A stretch of 64,000 nt of DNA from Cladosporium sp. IMV 00045 (GCA_001931905.2 MSJI02000102.1:1-64000), one strand, 5' to 3'. Numbered from the stretch's first letter, positions 1-11,993 are shown. Program-made: numbers and translations. Notes: a model not told the origin generated them from the sequence alone.

Positions 1-571
1 GGAGGGGGGTTTTTGTTGATGGGAGGAAGGAAGTGGGTGAGAGCGCTGGCGGAGATGTTGGCAGGTTGAGTATTGTGCTTAGACATGAGAATCTGAGCAG
101 GAATTCTAGAGGTATGGTTGTGAGGGTGGGCCATATTTGCCAAGGTGTCTTGCGGATTGGTGAGGACTTTGCGCTCGAGAGATGGACGTGGGTGAATGAG
201 GGCCAGCATGCTGGGTGGCGGAGAGACTACAAGCTTGGGACATTGCCCATGCCTTGTAATGTCTTAAACGTCTTGGGTGAGACGATGGGCTCGGATTCTA
301 AAGTGAGGTATGGGAAAGGAGAAGATCTGGTGTGGAGTTGTTTGGAGGTGGAGAGATTCTGAGATGCTATGTTGTCAAAGACACATTGAGTCCGGAGAAA
401 GGAAGATTGAATTGACACATTATGCTGATATAGATTTAGAAAATATACAGATATTGTCATGAGGAAGAGAAAGTACAGATCAGCCGTATCCACGTAAAAA
501 GTTCCGTGCTACACACAAAGAGATGCTACCATTCAACCGGATGCCAAAACAAGGAAATAGTACCGAAATGG
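1..571. other. Intergenic, no supported gene
   Basis: I see no gene here. An open frame on the plus strand at 33-362 has no recognisable domain and no intron signals, and the stretch is probably the 3' flank of the minus-strand gene that ends at 572. Confidence 0.5.
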
Positions 572-1684
572 TCAGACTAAGCCCATTGAGCCCTGCTTCT
601 TTCCAATCGGTGCATTAGGCACAACAGCCATATCAGGCAGCGCCGGCATTTCTGGCACAGGCGGCGGCACGCTGGTGTCGAAGGGATCCATCTCTTCGTC
701 CTGTGCAGGCGTAGGCGGGATGGTGGTGAGTTGGCGGCGGAAGCTGTCGAAGTTCTTCTCATATGATGCCGGGAGGCTCGTCGGACACCCTGCCGAAATC
801 GAATTGCGAACATAGTTGGGCGTACGGTAGACGGGAGCACCGTTACCGAAAGCCGACATCGAGTTGGCGCGGAAGTTTTGTGAGTTCACGGCGCTCGCGG
901 AGGTGACTGAAGAGCTGCGCGAGGACAAGGAGCTAACACTGCTGGGTGCGAAGGCGCTGGACAAGCGTCGAAACATGCCTGCGCCTGCTGAGGCGAAGCT
1001 GGCACTTTGTTGGGAAGTGTCGAGTTTGTTGTCTGTGGACGAGGATGGTTGGCCGTTGGTGTCCATGAGCCAGAAGACGCCTTTCAACCCGGTGACTGCA
1101 GAAACTACGGCGGCTTTCACGGTGTTGAAGCTTTCTTCGACGCGGATGAAATCGTCCATCTTCGTATCGAGAGACTGCATCTGTTGCAGAATGATCTCGA
1201 TGCAATCGGCAATGACCATTGCGCCGGTGATCCATACGTTGGCAGCCGACTCTTGGAAAGTCTCGGACTGATTGTTGATCAAGGCAACCGCAGAGTTGGT
1301 CATCTTGTCAATAGCCAAATCCGCAATGTTGCGTTGCATGGTAATGTCGACGTAGAGCTGGGCCTTCTTGTTCTCGGCAGTGGCTTCGCCATCGCCTTCC
1401 TGTCTCATTGAGCACTTGAGACCATCGTAGACTTTCTGAAAGGCATCCTGGTGAACGTACGCAAGACCAGCGTTCAAGTTATCCATGGAGGCAAGTAACG
1501 TGTCGGCGTCGTCGCCCATTTCCGACGAAAGTACAGCGACATGATTGGTGCCCTCCAGCATTCCAGCAGCCTGGAGGCTCTTGAAGAATGTGAAGTCACC
1601 ACTTCGACTGGCGGAATGGAGACTGGTGCGCATGAGCGCAATGCGCTGCGTCCAGTGGAGAGTTTTAGTCGATTGACCAAGCAT
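572..1684 (-). CDS. Hypothetical serine/proline-rich protein, 370 aa
   Basis: Intact single-exon frame of 370 aa starting at the ATG at 1684. I do not recognise the family. The first 200 residues are mostly polar and helix-like, with no membrane segment or signal peptide. Roughly residues 210-275 are low complexity and rich in Ser, including a stretch SSVSSLSSRSSSVTSAS. The tail is Pro-rich (SVPPPVPEMPALP). The layout of a folded N-terminal helical domain followed by a disordered Ser/Pro tail suits a cytosolic or nuclear scaffold or regulatory protein, but that is inference. Other open frames across it on both strands overlap this one and are treated as shadows. An extra upstream exon cannot be excluded. 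Confidence 0.6.
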   Translation of the reverse strand: MLGQSTKTLHWTQRIALMRTSLHSASRSGDFTFFKSLQAAGMLEGTNHVAVLSSEMGDDADTLLASMDNLNAGLAYVHQDAFQKVYDGLKCSMRQEGDGEATAENKKAQLYVDITMQRNIADLAIDKMTNSAVALINNQSETFQESAANVWITGAMVIADCIEIILQQMQSLDTKMDDFIRVEESFNTVKAAVVSAVTGLKGVFWLMDTNGQPSSSTDNKLDTSQQSASFASAGAGMFRRLSSAFAPSSVSSLSSRSSSVTSASAVNSQNFRANSMSAFGNGAPVYRTPNYVRNSISAGCPTSLPASYEKNFDSFRRQLTTIPPTPAQDEEMDPFDTSVPPPVPEMPALPDMAVVPNAPIGKKQGSMGLV

Positions 1685-2942
1685 TGTTATTGGTATGTCA
1701 AGGTGGCGAACAAAAGGGTCGATGGTGGAACAACTTTACTTCGTGGCACTCGAGAGTCCAGATCCTCGACGAACGTCGAACGCTTTGCGAGAACGGATTG
1801 AAAACGGGTCGCCTCGAATGTAACGGTCGTATGTGAAAAGAAGCATGATCGTACGAAAGGCATCACTGACGCTTATGACTTGCCATGCCATTGTTTGATG
1901 TGTTTAAGATTCGAGGGAGGCGTCCGGGCCGCTTAGACCTCATTGTTGACATCGAGATGTGATGAGGTCGATATCGACTACACTTTCCCTGCTTTTGGTG
2001 AATGCACTGTAAGGCTGAGTGAGCGTCCCAGATGCATGCAGTCGGTAGCGAGATCTGGAGATGCTCGGTTTTGCTTGGCTGGGAAGCGTTCTTTGTTGGA
2101 TTCCTGAGGAAGCTGGTTGCGGATTGTGTATGTGTAATTGTCAACATGCTGCGAAAAGCTTAAGGATAAAGAAAGTGGATTCTCATTGTGAAGAACTTGA
2201 GAAACGTTGGTAATAGTGACGCAGATTCGCTAGAAAAACCCGGTTCTCGGGTCGATTACCTGGTGAGAGAGACGTGCTAGGCTGAAGTGAAGTGAATGTT
2301 TGCTGCTAGGGATAGAACAACGCTTGAGCATGGGGGTGCTTGTGGCTCGACATCCTTGATTTTTTGTTTCGAGCGCAGAAAGGTTCCCTAGTAGACGGAT
2401 GGAAGCATCGATCGACAAGAAAGGGAACGTTGGAGTACTAAGCTTCAACGAAGATGTTGCTTGAGATCATTGGTCTTGATCAGCATCAGTAACGTCATCT
2501 TCTTGCGTATCATCGGATCCCTGCATCTCAATGGTCGTACGTACCGCGTACCTGCATCAGGCCTGGGGATAGTACCTCATCATCACTGGAATTTCTGGGA
2601 TACAAGACCGTAAAGAAAGAAGGCAAGTATACATTTTCGGATTTTAGCTCAGTCATGATTTCCCAGGCTTATAGCAGTACGCACGGCTCGATCGAGCCCC
2701 CGTCCTTTCGATTCGGCCGTCGGAAGGATTGGAAGTCGTCGTAATGTGAAGAGTGGAGCTCGTCGACCAAGGTCACTGCCTCGATTATAGTAAACCTTCT
2801 TTTATATGGAATAAAGCCTCTATTTCTGTGCTCTCCTCGTCTCTAATTTCCAAACACTTCTCAACCGGAACAACGGCTATCTCAGTTTTACAAACCAACA
2901 CCTTACCAGTCTCCAATCGACCACTCCATTCCAACCACAACC
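1685..2942. other. Intergenic region, divergent promoters
   Basis: About 1.26 kb between two divergently transcribed genes. No supported coding frame. It should hold the promoters of both the serine-rich protein (minus) and the small secreted protein (plus). Pyrimidine-rich sequence precedes the plus-strand ATG at 2943. Confidence 0.5.
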
Positions 2943-3589
2943 ATGCATTTAACCACTTCAACTCTCCTCACAACTCTCGCAGCCAGCACCCTCAACCTCG
3001 CCACCGCCTTACCGACAAACACCAACACCACCAACACCACCAACACCAACAACCCAACCAACTTCCTCCTCCTAACAACCACAAGCGCCACCCAACCCAG
3101 CAAAAACACCACCCTTCTCCCCTCCGTAAACGCCACATCGCTCTTCGACCCCCTCGCCCAAACAAACTACTTCCTCCGCCTCACGGGACCAGGCTACAAC
3201 AGCCTCCCCCGTTTCAACCTAACATCGTCCGGCACGCTTGAAACCGAAGCCGCGGGTCCGCATGGAATCGGCGAGTTCGAGTATAACAGCACGCGCGTGA
3301 TGGCGGGCGAGGAGTTGATGTTCGCGCCGGAGGAGCAGGAGAAGAAGGGGAATCTGGGGTTGGAGGATGGGTTTTTGCTGACTGTTGGTGGGGAGAGGGA
3401 AGGGTGGAGGGTTTGTGAGGGGGAGTTGGGGCAGAGTGTTGTAAGTTCTTTTTTTCTTGCTGATTTTTAATCGTTTTCGTTTGCTGGTGCTGTTTGCTGA
3501 TCTCTGTTGCGACGCAGGTTGTCTGGAAGGGCGACGATGAGAGCTGCACGGATGTTTACATTCAAGCTGCGGAGAATGCGCCGTATTAG
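2943..3589 (+). CDS. Small secreted protein, 189 aa, one intron
   Basis: Two exons, 2943-3440 and 3518-3589, joined in phase 0 across a GTAAGT...CAG intron; the product is 189 aa. Residues 1-23 form a clear signal peptide ending near ATALP, followed by a Thr/Asn-rich spacer (TNTNTTNTTNTNN). The core resembles a family of small fungal secreted proteins of unknown function that I associate with DUF7907: it carries SLFDPLAQTNYFLRLTGPGY, a GPHGIGEFEYNST segment and GFLLTVGGEREGWRVCEGEL, with a Cys pair (GWRVC ... DESC) that could form a disulfide closing the domain. Several N-x-S/T sites suggest N-glycosylation. Likely extracellular or wall-associated; the biochemical role is unknown. The family name is from memory and uncertain. 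Confidence 0.8.
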
Positions 3590-3761
3590 GTCTGCAAGCC
3601 TTGAGATATCCAAGGTGAAAGAGCAGCATTGTCTGTACGATGATATGAAAACGAGGAAAACCCATAGATTCCTTTTGATGAGCAGGGAGACGCCACGAGA
3701 ATCCGGGCTAGAAAAACACGCTGCCTGTGTTATGTACATGTATATCTTAGGAAAAATTAGA

Positions 3762-5423
3762 CTATAAGAAACTGAGACCCACACCAAAGCTCAAACCCTT
3801 CCTGCCCTCTTCTCCCTTACGCATCACCAAAGGCAGAGAGAAGTTGACTTCAAACCTCGCCGCAGGGTGGGCGTAGACAAGACCAAAACCAGCGGCAGTG
3901 CTGGGCAGACCACTGCTGAGCTCATCGACAGTTTGCTTGAAGCTGCTGGCCACTTCGCTCGAGTTCATGGGCTGCTCCTTGTCCTGTCGTGTATCTTTGA
4001 GAGAAAGGAGGCGGCCGGCATTGATGAAAGTCTGGAAACGGAGAGGAGTGTCCTTGCCCATGCGGGGAATAGGGAAGAGTAGTGAAGCGCCACCGGCTGC
4101 GTAGACGTCGCCACCCAGGGCGTCCTGGCCTTCTCTAGGTCCAAGGCCGGAAAGACGGAATCCGCGCACATCGGTGGGACCACCCAGCTGGAAGCGGTCG
4201 TTGATTCTGCTTTGCGCGGGAGCCGGCTGGCCGCCGAGGGTCAGAGGGTAGAGGAAGCCGCCACGCAGACCGGCAGTGAGAGAGATGCCGCTGTCGCCTT
4301 CAACGCCAGGAACGGGAATGGGTACAGCGCCTTGAGATTCGAGTTCGAATTTGCCAAACGCGACGTCGCCTTTCAGAGGACCAAGACCGGCGATCTCAGT
4401 GATGGTCTTGAGCAGATAGCCGCGAGAGGGCATCATGGGGATATCTCTCGTGTCGTTGGTCCAAGTGTGGGAGAGCGAGGACTTGAAGCTGTCGCCGGCA
4501 TCGGCGCGAATGCTAGGAGACGCTTTCTCAGCAAGACCGGTGACTTGTCTCCAGAGTCCGCTGTATGCGAAGTCGTGCTGGTGTCCGGGGGATGTGCGCC
4601 ACAGGAACTTGGTCGAGCCGCCTCTGAGGACCTCCTCGTGAGACGCCCAGCTCTTGAGAGTGCTGCTCGCAAGACCACCAATCTGCCACCTCAGGTCCGG
4701 GTTGGCCAGCACGGGGGTGTCGAAATTTGCACTGTACGCACTCCTTGTCCTTGTACCCAAGCTGGCGTTCGCGTTCAAGCTCTCGGCTCCTCCGAAAATG
4801 TTCCTCAGAACCACATTCAAGTATGCACTACCCTCTGAGCTGCCTGCCTCGGTACCCGTCTTGATCGTGTAGCGTCCCCTCTCTCTTGCAGTGATAAAGA
4901 CAGCATGGTCGGTGGGAGTAGTCGAAGGGTCGGTCTGGTCTGGGGTGTCGATGTAGGTGCTGATGGGTCGGTGGAAGATGTCCAGACGGTCGAGCTTGTC
5001 GACGGCGCCACCGATTTCGGCGAGAGCCTCCTGCAGGGTGTATGCACTGTCGCGGTTGTGCGAGAGGATCGGGTTGAAGATGCGCTCGAGGAACTCTGTA
5101 CGAGTGTGCGGTGCGCCGACCATGCGGACAGAAGAGATGGTCACGGGCTTGGTGGAGTTTGCGCCGATCTAGACATGTTAGAGCGGCGTCTTGGTCGCAT
5201 TCTGGTATATGACAGACTCACGATCTCAGCCTGGCGACGCTGAGCGCGCTCATACTGCACCTGGGCGCGCTCATTGAGCTCCTTCTCGCGCTGCTCGAGA
5301 TACTTCGGGTCGATGGGCTGCTTCAGCTGCTGGAAGACCTGTGCAGAGCCATGTTAGTCGCGGTATGACTTCAACGTAGCTGGTGAATTCACTTACATCG
5401 CCTTCCTTGGTAGGAATGGCCAT
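3762..5423 (-). CDS. SAM50: SAM50, mitochondrial outer-membrane sorting and assembly subunit
   Basis: Three exons on the minus strand: 5423-5397, 5338-5222 and 5168-3762, with introns of 58 and 53 nt, giving 516 aa. All junctions keep phase 0. It starts MAIPTKEGD, followed by a charged helical stretch (EQREKELNERAQVQYERAQR) and a short POTRA-like region around residues 55-120. The rest is an Omp85-type beta-barrel with family motifs such as RNIFGGAESLNANASLGT, PSRGYLLKTITEIAG and FQLGGPTDVRGFRLSGLGPR, ending in a beta-strand with a terminal aromatic/hydrophobic residue (GLSFGVGLSFL). Sam50/Tob55 inserts beta-barrel precursors into the mitochondrial outer membrane as the core of the SAM complex. 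Length matches fungal Sam50. A start in the third exon would lose the POTRA region and is not favoured. Confidence 0.95.
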
Positions 5424-6070
5424 TGTGCCTGGAGAATGGCAGGTCTTGGTGGGTGCCGGGTAGATACCTGGAGCTGTAGGTACAATTGACGGTACACGCG
5501 ATCAAGTCCGAATGGGCGAAGCTCGTGCCACAACTCGGGGAAACATGGAAAACATCAAAATGCGGCTTCCGCCCATTCGACATCTTCACAATAACAACAT
5601 TGAACATGTACATGTATTTCCAAAATCTCTGGCTGTCACAGCTGGGTATCATCATTGTTGTCATGCGCTATGATAAAACTGCGCTGAACCAGCATCGCCC
5701 GGTGAAAAACGCTAGTGTATGCCATCCTCATCAAATACGACACCTGCAATCCCATCCAAAAATGCCAGCCAAAAGATAAACACAGCCGACAACAACCCCA
5801 TCACCGACTACCCATCCCCCCATCCGCAACGCCACTCGTAAGTTTCGCAATGCTCATCTGGCCCAAATTCCTGGGCGACTGGCACGCGGCATGCGCATTC
5901 CTCCTGAAGCCAAACACGATAGCGCTGAAATCAGATCCCTCGCTACCTTCCCGCGACTCGAAACTGCGCGGGCTGTCGCGACTTTCCAGCAAGCTCGAGA
6001 GCCGACTGTGCCGTAGCTTCTGCCGTTCCGGCGTGTACCTTTTCCCTGCTCAGACTTGGGAGCGGATGCA
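5424..6070. other. Intergenic, SAM50 promoter and 3' flank of the next gene
   Basis: About 650 bp with no supported gene. It holds the 5' flank of SAM50 and the 3' untranslated region of the membrane protein that ends at 6071. Confidence 0.5.
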
Positions 6071-7015
6071 TTATGAGGCCGCCGGAGTTGGTTCGCGCGG
6101 CATGTTTGTGGGCTCTTTGGGCTTGTGCTGGGGGTTGTTTGTTGCGTTGTGGGCGTCTGCTGGGACGTATGTCGCGTCGGTCGCCTCTGAGTCGCGGGCT
6201 CCAGGCTGCTCGGTGGCGATTGCTTTTTCGGCGTCGCGAGCGTGCGCGCTGAGAGGGCCAGGGCCCTTCTCGGCGTTGTCGATGGAGAAGAATAACAAGA
6301 CGCAGCTAAGAACGAGTTAGCGATCCATTCATCACGGAGCAGTATTTCCAGTACGACTCACCTGGCAACTGTCGCAACCCAGCCAGGCCAAATGAAGATC
6401 ACAGACGCGAGGGCGCGTCCATTATCCTTGTACGTCAACGGCGTAACATTGTACTTGGTGTACTGACCCAACAGCTCCTCTGCTCTTTCAGGGTTCACGC
6501 CCGTGACATTTGCGCTGTGCAACGCCACGATGATAGTCATTGCCAAGGCCGACGCCAAAACAAAAACACAGGACATAATGCCACACGCCTTCCAGGCGAT
6601 TCGAATGCCGCGATCTTCGTGACGAGCGGGCCAGAAGAGATCGAAGAAGAAGGCCGCGCCGAAGATGAAAGCGGTGAAGACTCCGGCGAAGATGTTGAAG
6701 CTCGCTACGCCGACGTAGTCGTTGTTGTAGTTGTGGGCGTTGATGTCGAGCGACTCGACGCGCTTCTGTTCGTCGACGTAATCTGTGCTTATGTTAGTGA
6801 TGGTCGCAGGGAAACAAGAGAAGAGCAATTGCGAGCGTACTTGATAGAGCTGAAGTTCCGAGCGACTCCGACACGACCGTAAGGATCAAGGCGAGTTGGT
6901 AGACGACGAACTTGGTTCGTCTCAAGTGGTAGTCTCTGTTGCCGAACATGTAGCTGCTCTTGAACTTCCCCCATTTCATGTCGCCCAAATTAAGACCCCA
7001 TATCGTGGGCGCCAT
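6071..7015 (-). CDS. Four-helix membrane protein of unknown function, 276 aa
   Basis: Three exons, 7015-6841, 6782-6362 and 6305-6071, with 58-nt and 56-nt GT-AG introns and continuous frame, giving 276 aa. The ATG at 7015 opens MAPTIWGLNLGDMKWGKF. Four hydrophobic segments are visible: about residues 37-57 (FVVYQLALILTVV), 80-108 (VGVASFNIFAGVFTAF), 118-146 (GIMSCVFVLASALAMTIIV) and 183-205 (VIFIWPGWVATVASCVLLFF), the last spanning the second splice junction, which supports the model. The C-terminal 75 residues are hydrophilic and probably cytosolic. The topology is like MARVEL/SUR7-type fungal plasma-membrane proteins, but I see no diagnostic motif. Function unknown. Confidence 0.8.
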
Positions 7016-8080
7016 TGCTGCTGTTGAGGTTTCGCGGGTAGGCAGGTGCAGGCTCAAAGTTTTAGTTTAAAATGTGCTGTTGTGGCGATATGTTGATGGT
7101 TTGATGATATTGGTCGTGAGAAGCGCCTTGACTCCGCTGCAGATTGCTGAAATGCGACGAGAACGCAGAGAAGCAGTCACGACCATCGAAAGGCGAGACG
7201 GCACGAACAAGCCCGTTTTGTTCGGAAAGAGACATGCAATTTCCCTTCGTCATAGTGAAGGTCGTCGCTGCGCTTACATGCCTCAAAGGGACGATCAGAA
7301 CGCTTACTCAAGTTCCGGACAGAAGCCGTTGAAGAGTGACCTGCCAGGAGGATCCTCAAGGCCAATCATCCATGACAAGATAAGGAGGGTCCTTGCCGTC
7401 AGAGCCCGACGATTGCCGCGATGCTTATGTGACTTAAGGTCATGACTGGATCCGTTGGATCCGCAGCATGGAGGGATGGAGGGATGCAAGGCGAACTTCT
7501 GGAGTGATGTCCGCGATGCAGGTGATGGTGGCGATGTAATCGGCCGGCGGAGACGGCGGATCACACCGGAGGTGGGTACCTGATTGACGTAACCGTGCAC
7601 GTGCGCATGGTGATGTATCAATGTATAGCACCGTTGCGCGTACCCAGATGGTACGGCAGTTGTCGTGGTATTTAGATGAAGAAAATATCGATGTTCTTCC
7701 AGAAGTCCGAGTTGTGAAGGCAATTTCTTGCGATCGCATGTCGGCAAAGTTAAGCCTTCGCCGCAAACCTTGTGTAGCCAAGATACAGTATTAGGCTTGT
7801 CTTCAAGATTACGCGAGTTGGTGCTCTATTTCTCTCTCTCCACTCGAACACTCGAATGCTCATGCTTTACGTGATTCCAGGTATAGGTTTTGAACTCGTG
7901 ATGTTCGAACTCCCATCAACAGGCATATGCTTTGTACGTCCACCGAGCTCCTCGCCACAATGCGCTGCTTCTTCTTTTCCACGCAGACGTCGCATGAACG
8001 GCTGGATGGTATTATGAATAGAGACTATCGCTCTGCTCCGACCAGGCGTAGTGTTTTCAAATAGTCTTTATCCGCCCATT
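7016..8080. other. Intergenic, no supported gene
   Basis: About 1.07 kb between two minus-strand genes. Short open frames on both strands lack domains and splice continuity. It contains the promoter of the membrane protein and the 3' flank of the peroxidase. Confidence 0.5.
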
Positions 8081-9405
8081 TCAACGGCCCGAGCCCAAGA
8101 TAGCAGTACAGTCCTTGAAGCTCGCTTTCTTCTCATCTGATATACCGAGCACGCTGAGCTTGAACATGGCGTCTTGAAATGCGGTCGCCCACGTTGCTGG
8201 AGCGAATTGTCAGACCTGGGTTCTCTCGCGAAAGAAGACATTCGAGACTGACCTTTGTTCTTTGCAAACTCCGTGAAAGCTTCCCCAGCCTCCGTCATGG
8301 GGTTCGCCAGGTTCACATCAGAGTCGAATCGGAATACGCCTCGAGGCGGGCTCTTCGCTTGCGTTTCGGAGTAGTATTTGACGTCCCAGGATCGAGGTGA
8401 AGTATCTTGTGCACCTGTTTGAGATGTTAGTTCGGGCTCAATGCTTGCTTCCATTGAGAGCCGTGGAACTTACCTCCGGACGGAATGCCAATGGCCTGCT
8501 GAACGAAGGCCTGTGAGACCGAATGGGCTCCTATGAGCGCAGCTAGCTCTCGTGGGCTGAAGCCTTTCTCGGCCCATAATTGAATCAAAGACTCGTAGTC
8601 TGATCCTGGGCCAAAGGCATTAGGGAGCGTACCCTCTGGAGCTGCTGTTGTGGTATCCGAACGGCCGATGACCTGTGAAATGTCGTTAGCTTCCGCTTCC
8701 TTGTATCTTCAAAAATCTTTCCTCCCCTCCCAATGCCGCGCAATCTCTCACGAACATACCGTTTTGACAACAGGACCACCCGGACAGCTAATTGTGCCAA
8801 CGGAGCCAGCCGCCTGTGTGAAATCCGCAGCTGAAACTTCCTTGCTCTTGTACTTGTTGTATTTTTGCAAGAGAAATCGGCGGTAGCCCTGCAGGGGGTC
8901 GTTGATGGACCTGGCGATTTCCTCATCGTTCTGGAGCAGAGATCCGTCAGCTCCGCCGCTCGCGGGAGGGTAAGGCGTGTTTTTGGACGAGTACCCGGCT
9001 GTGATGATTCAGTCAGTTGCGGACATGCACTGTCGTGAAGGGAGGCGGCCACATACCAGCATCGTGGAAGGCGAATCTGATCGCGTCTCTTGCTTGCCTG
9101 TTGCATCCGTTGAACTCGGCCTTGAGATCTGTGGCTATGTCGAACCACACTTGTGGGCAGGCACCGTCGCCTTCTGGTGCCTGTTGCCGTTCGAATATCG
9201 ATCTTCTTGCTTTGATGTTCGGTGTTGAGACCTCGTTTCTCTCCATGATTAGATCTGGACTGATGATTAGGAAGGTTTTTTTCCGAATGTCTCGATGTGA
9301 CTTACGCAAGTCCTCAGCCCTCACACTCAGTCCGAATTGCTCATCCAGGGCTTGAGCGGACACACCCAAAGCGAATGTGATCGCGAACAGTGTAAAAGCC
9401 TTCAT
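8081..9405 (-). CDS. Secreted class II-type heme peroxidase, 337 aa
   Basis: Six exons on the minus strand: 9405-9306, 9254-9057, 8998-8760, 8672-8474, 8414-8253 and 8196-8081. All five introns are GT-AG and the phases close to 337 aa. Residues 1-19 form a signal peptide (MKAFTLFAITFALGVSAQA). The distal heme pocket is RDAIRFAFHDAG with the catalytic Arg and His; GGADGS is the expected distal calcium-site region; the proximal ligand His lies in ELAALIGAHSVSQAF. This is the plant/fungal/bacterial peroxidase superfamily, closest to ascomycete class II-type generic peroxidases, which oxidise phenolics with H2O2. I do not see evidence for a Mn-binding site or a surface Trp typical of ligninolytic forms and did not assign a subtype. 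A TATAAA element lies about 106 bp upstream. Confidence 0.9.
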
Positions 9406-9510
9406 CTTGGCGCAAGTTGAAGCGGTCCGTCGTCTTGATCGTTGTTGCCAGCCTCGCCGATTGACCGTCCAGCTCACGCTTCCGCCAACTGAGGGCAAGA
9501 GCTGTCGATG

Positions 9511-9516
9511 TTTATA
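9511..9516 (-). promoter_or_regulatory. TATA box of the peroxidase gene
   Basis: On the minus strand the sequence reads TATAAA about 106 bp before the peroxidase ATG at 9405, a normal distance for a fungal TATA element with a 5' UTR of about 70-80 nt. Confidence 0.4.
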
Positions 9517-11625
9517 CCTCTCCCCTGGTGTAAACAACGCACGCAGCAGATCAGTCATGAGATCAGGCACAGCCCTGATAGCTCACCGCCAAAGCCTCTT
9601 TTACGTACGGAAGCGAGCCCAGACGACTTGCCAGTATAGCTTTCGGACGAAAAAGGCATATAAGGCGTTCGTAATGTGAGACTGCAGAACAGCCAGGCGC
9701 GCGGATACGTGCGTTTATTTTTGCTGACCACACACCTGCGCTGTTGGTATGCAACCCTCCATTCCCGCTTCAGGCAGCCCAAGTAGTCACTTGTTCTTGC
9801 TCTGCAGGGCTTGCAGTGATTAGCGCTAGGTGCTTGAGCGCCTCATGCTGCACCTTCACGCAGGTCTCCGCTATCAGTCCAGAGTCTTTCGGAGTGACCG
9901 GGCTTTGAAATTCAGTATCGGGATTCGGTGATATGCTGATAATTCGAAGTTGGCCATAGACTAATCAGCCGCGAAACCAGAGGATGACGAAACTCTCGAG
10001 CGGTATCCTGGGACTAGGTAGTAAGCACTACATTTTTCCGTCTTGAGCGTCGTTGTTCTTGGTAATGCAGGCTGCAGAATGATCAGCCTCGCCTTCATTG
10101 AGCCACTTGTGCTGAATCAAGGAAGAGCTACAACAGTAGCGATGACCTGAATACCTCCGCCATCGCCGTCGTCGTATTTGTCGTCGAGCCTGGCCACGCA
10201 AGCATGTGATGTCTCATCGGGCTTATTGTCGATACTCACAGCTTGACGAACCATTCTTTCTGCTCGCTGCTTAGACCAGTCGTAAGGCTGATAGGGCCTC
10301 GGCCGCTCGACCGAGATGTACGTACATCATACACGATACATCATGCATGTCAGCAATGAGGACAGCGTGGCGCTGGGTGCCTTGGAGAGTGAATTCCCAA
10401 GGCTGAGCTTCTCCATCCAGTGTGGCAATATTGTCAGGCAACCCATGCAGTGATCGTGCATAGGAATCTTCGCCCAGCCTATCTGCTTCTCGCTGAAAGC
10501 AAAGCAGGTACCTACCGCGTGTTAGGGAGAGTGCATTGATCGTCAGCGATGCCAGCTCTACATTTGTTACGTTGTGGGCGAAAACTCGGCCGACACTCGC
10601 ATGGACAGGATCTCAGTACCTATAGTGTTGTCACCTACCTTCAACGCCGTCCAAGGCTGTTGGCAGGATGGCAACTGTGAGCGAATGGCAGCGGCATCAG
10701 TACCTCAACTCGCGCGTAGCGATACGATGTTACCTTCAGTGCCGCACGTCGACAGGAAGCTGCTCGACATGTCATCCAGGCGGGATTTCTGCCCGTTAAC
10801 CTGAAGAAGCACTCGCGTTCCCTCTTGTCCACGGTCTTCAGGAGAGCCAGCTTGCATCGCAGAAGAATACCAGACAGTATGTGATCTCGGTGTCGCAACG
10901 AGACCACAGCTACACGTAAATCTCGATGACTGTAGCCAACCGAGATTCTTGTCCTGACAGTGCCGACGGCCTGCGGCATGTCGGCGACTTGCGAAGATAG
11001 AAGGTCACTACGCCAGACGTCCTGCCTGGGCCGCGAACACCGGGTAACCGCAAGAGCTTAAAGCGCAGATGTCCCATGACAATCGTCGCAAGACACCCAA
11101 GCATCAACTTGAGAGAAGGAAGGAAGGAGAGAGAGAGAGGTATTTGACGTACCTGAGAAGACACTAATAACGCCGCCGACAATATTGCATTGACCGACAG
11201 CGGACCAGTCGCACTCGGTTTAGCAACTAAATTAATAGCTGTGCCGCCGAGATAAACGAAAGGCGAAGAAAGAAGAAGGTGAGTTGCGAGAGGATGCGGC
11301 GCTGTTTTGAACTTGGGGAGGTGGCCCGTGCTCCTCCATCCCGTTCCACCTTGGACGCACCTTCCTTGCAACAAGCACATATCAGACAACACTCACATGA
11401 CTAATCGCGATCTTGTACGATGGCGCTGATGTTCTCATTATGGAAACGACTCGAGAGTAGTAGCGTGGGCTCAGTGTGTTGATATCATTGTGCAATACTC
11501 CAAGAGCAATCTCCAACAGGGACGATGTACCGTGGGCTCCTATCGGCGGTGCCATGCTGCAATTCTGTTTCCTACTTTGAAATCATTTTCAGGTATGCTG
11601 TCAGGCGGAACATGCCTAGGGGCTT
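9517..11625. other. Gene-poor intergenic tract
   Basis: More than 2 kb with no coding frame I can support on either strand; the open frames are short, compositionally random and lack matched splice sites. Together with the repeats, the gap and the decayed helicase that follow, it forms the least gene-like part of the window. Confidence 0.5.
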
Positions 11626-11883
11626 GGTATCTCAGGTGCATTTGTGCTAGTACCGACGGGCTCAGAGTATCATGGAGGGTAGTATGCCGTTGAGAGGTGA
11701 GAGACGCCAAAAGATTACTTCTGTCACATTCGTGCTAGCACCATCAAGCTTGAGGTACTGAGAAACGTATCATGCCATTGAGAAGAACGAAAAGGAGACA
11801 TGGTATCTCTGTAGTATTTGTGCGAGTACCACTAGGCTTGTTTCATTGAAAACAACCTTATCCCTTGGAGAGACGCTGATCGA
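11626..11883. repeat. Degenerate tandem repeat, three copies of about 86 bp
   Basis: Three successive units align by eye: 11626-11714, 11715-11800 and 11801-11883. Shared landmarks are TGGTATCTC at the start of units 1 and 3, then a TTTGTGCTAGTACC-like block (TTCGTGCTAGCACC, TTTGTGCGAGTACC), an AGCTTG/GGCTTG block, a TATCATGCC-like block and a GAGA(C/A)G end. Copies are strongly diverged, so the duplication is old. Sequence just upstream (near 11527) may be a fourth, weaker copy. Confidence 0.55.
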
Positions 11884-11973
11884 AGCCAATATCGCGAAAA
11901 ATGGTTGTTTCTTTCTTGGGATTCTATCAAAGCTTCTATCGTACAATCCTTGACTGCCACGTCATCAAAAAAA

Positions 11974-11993
11974 NNNNNNNNNNNNNNNNNNNN
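11974..11993. other. Assembly gap of 20 Ns inside a poly-A run
   Basis: Twenty undetermined bases flanked by adenines on both sides (7 on the left, about 19 on the right). The gap therefore sits in a homopolymer of unknown true length. Anything placed across it, including the 3' end of the helicase relic, is unreliable. Confidence 0.95.

Noticed and set aside
33..362. 109-codon plus-strand frame at the window start
   Set aside because: No domain, no signal peptide and no matching splice sites; kept only as a note in the intergenic entry.
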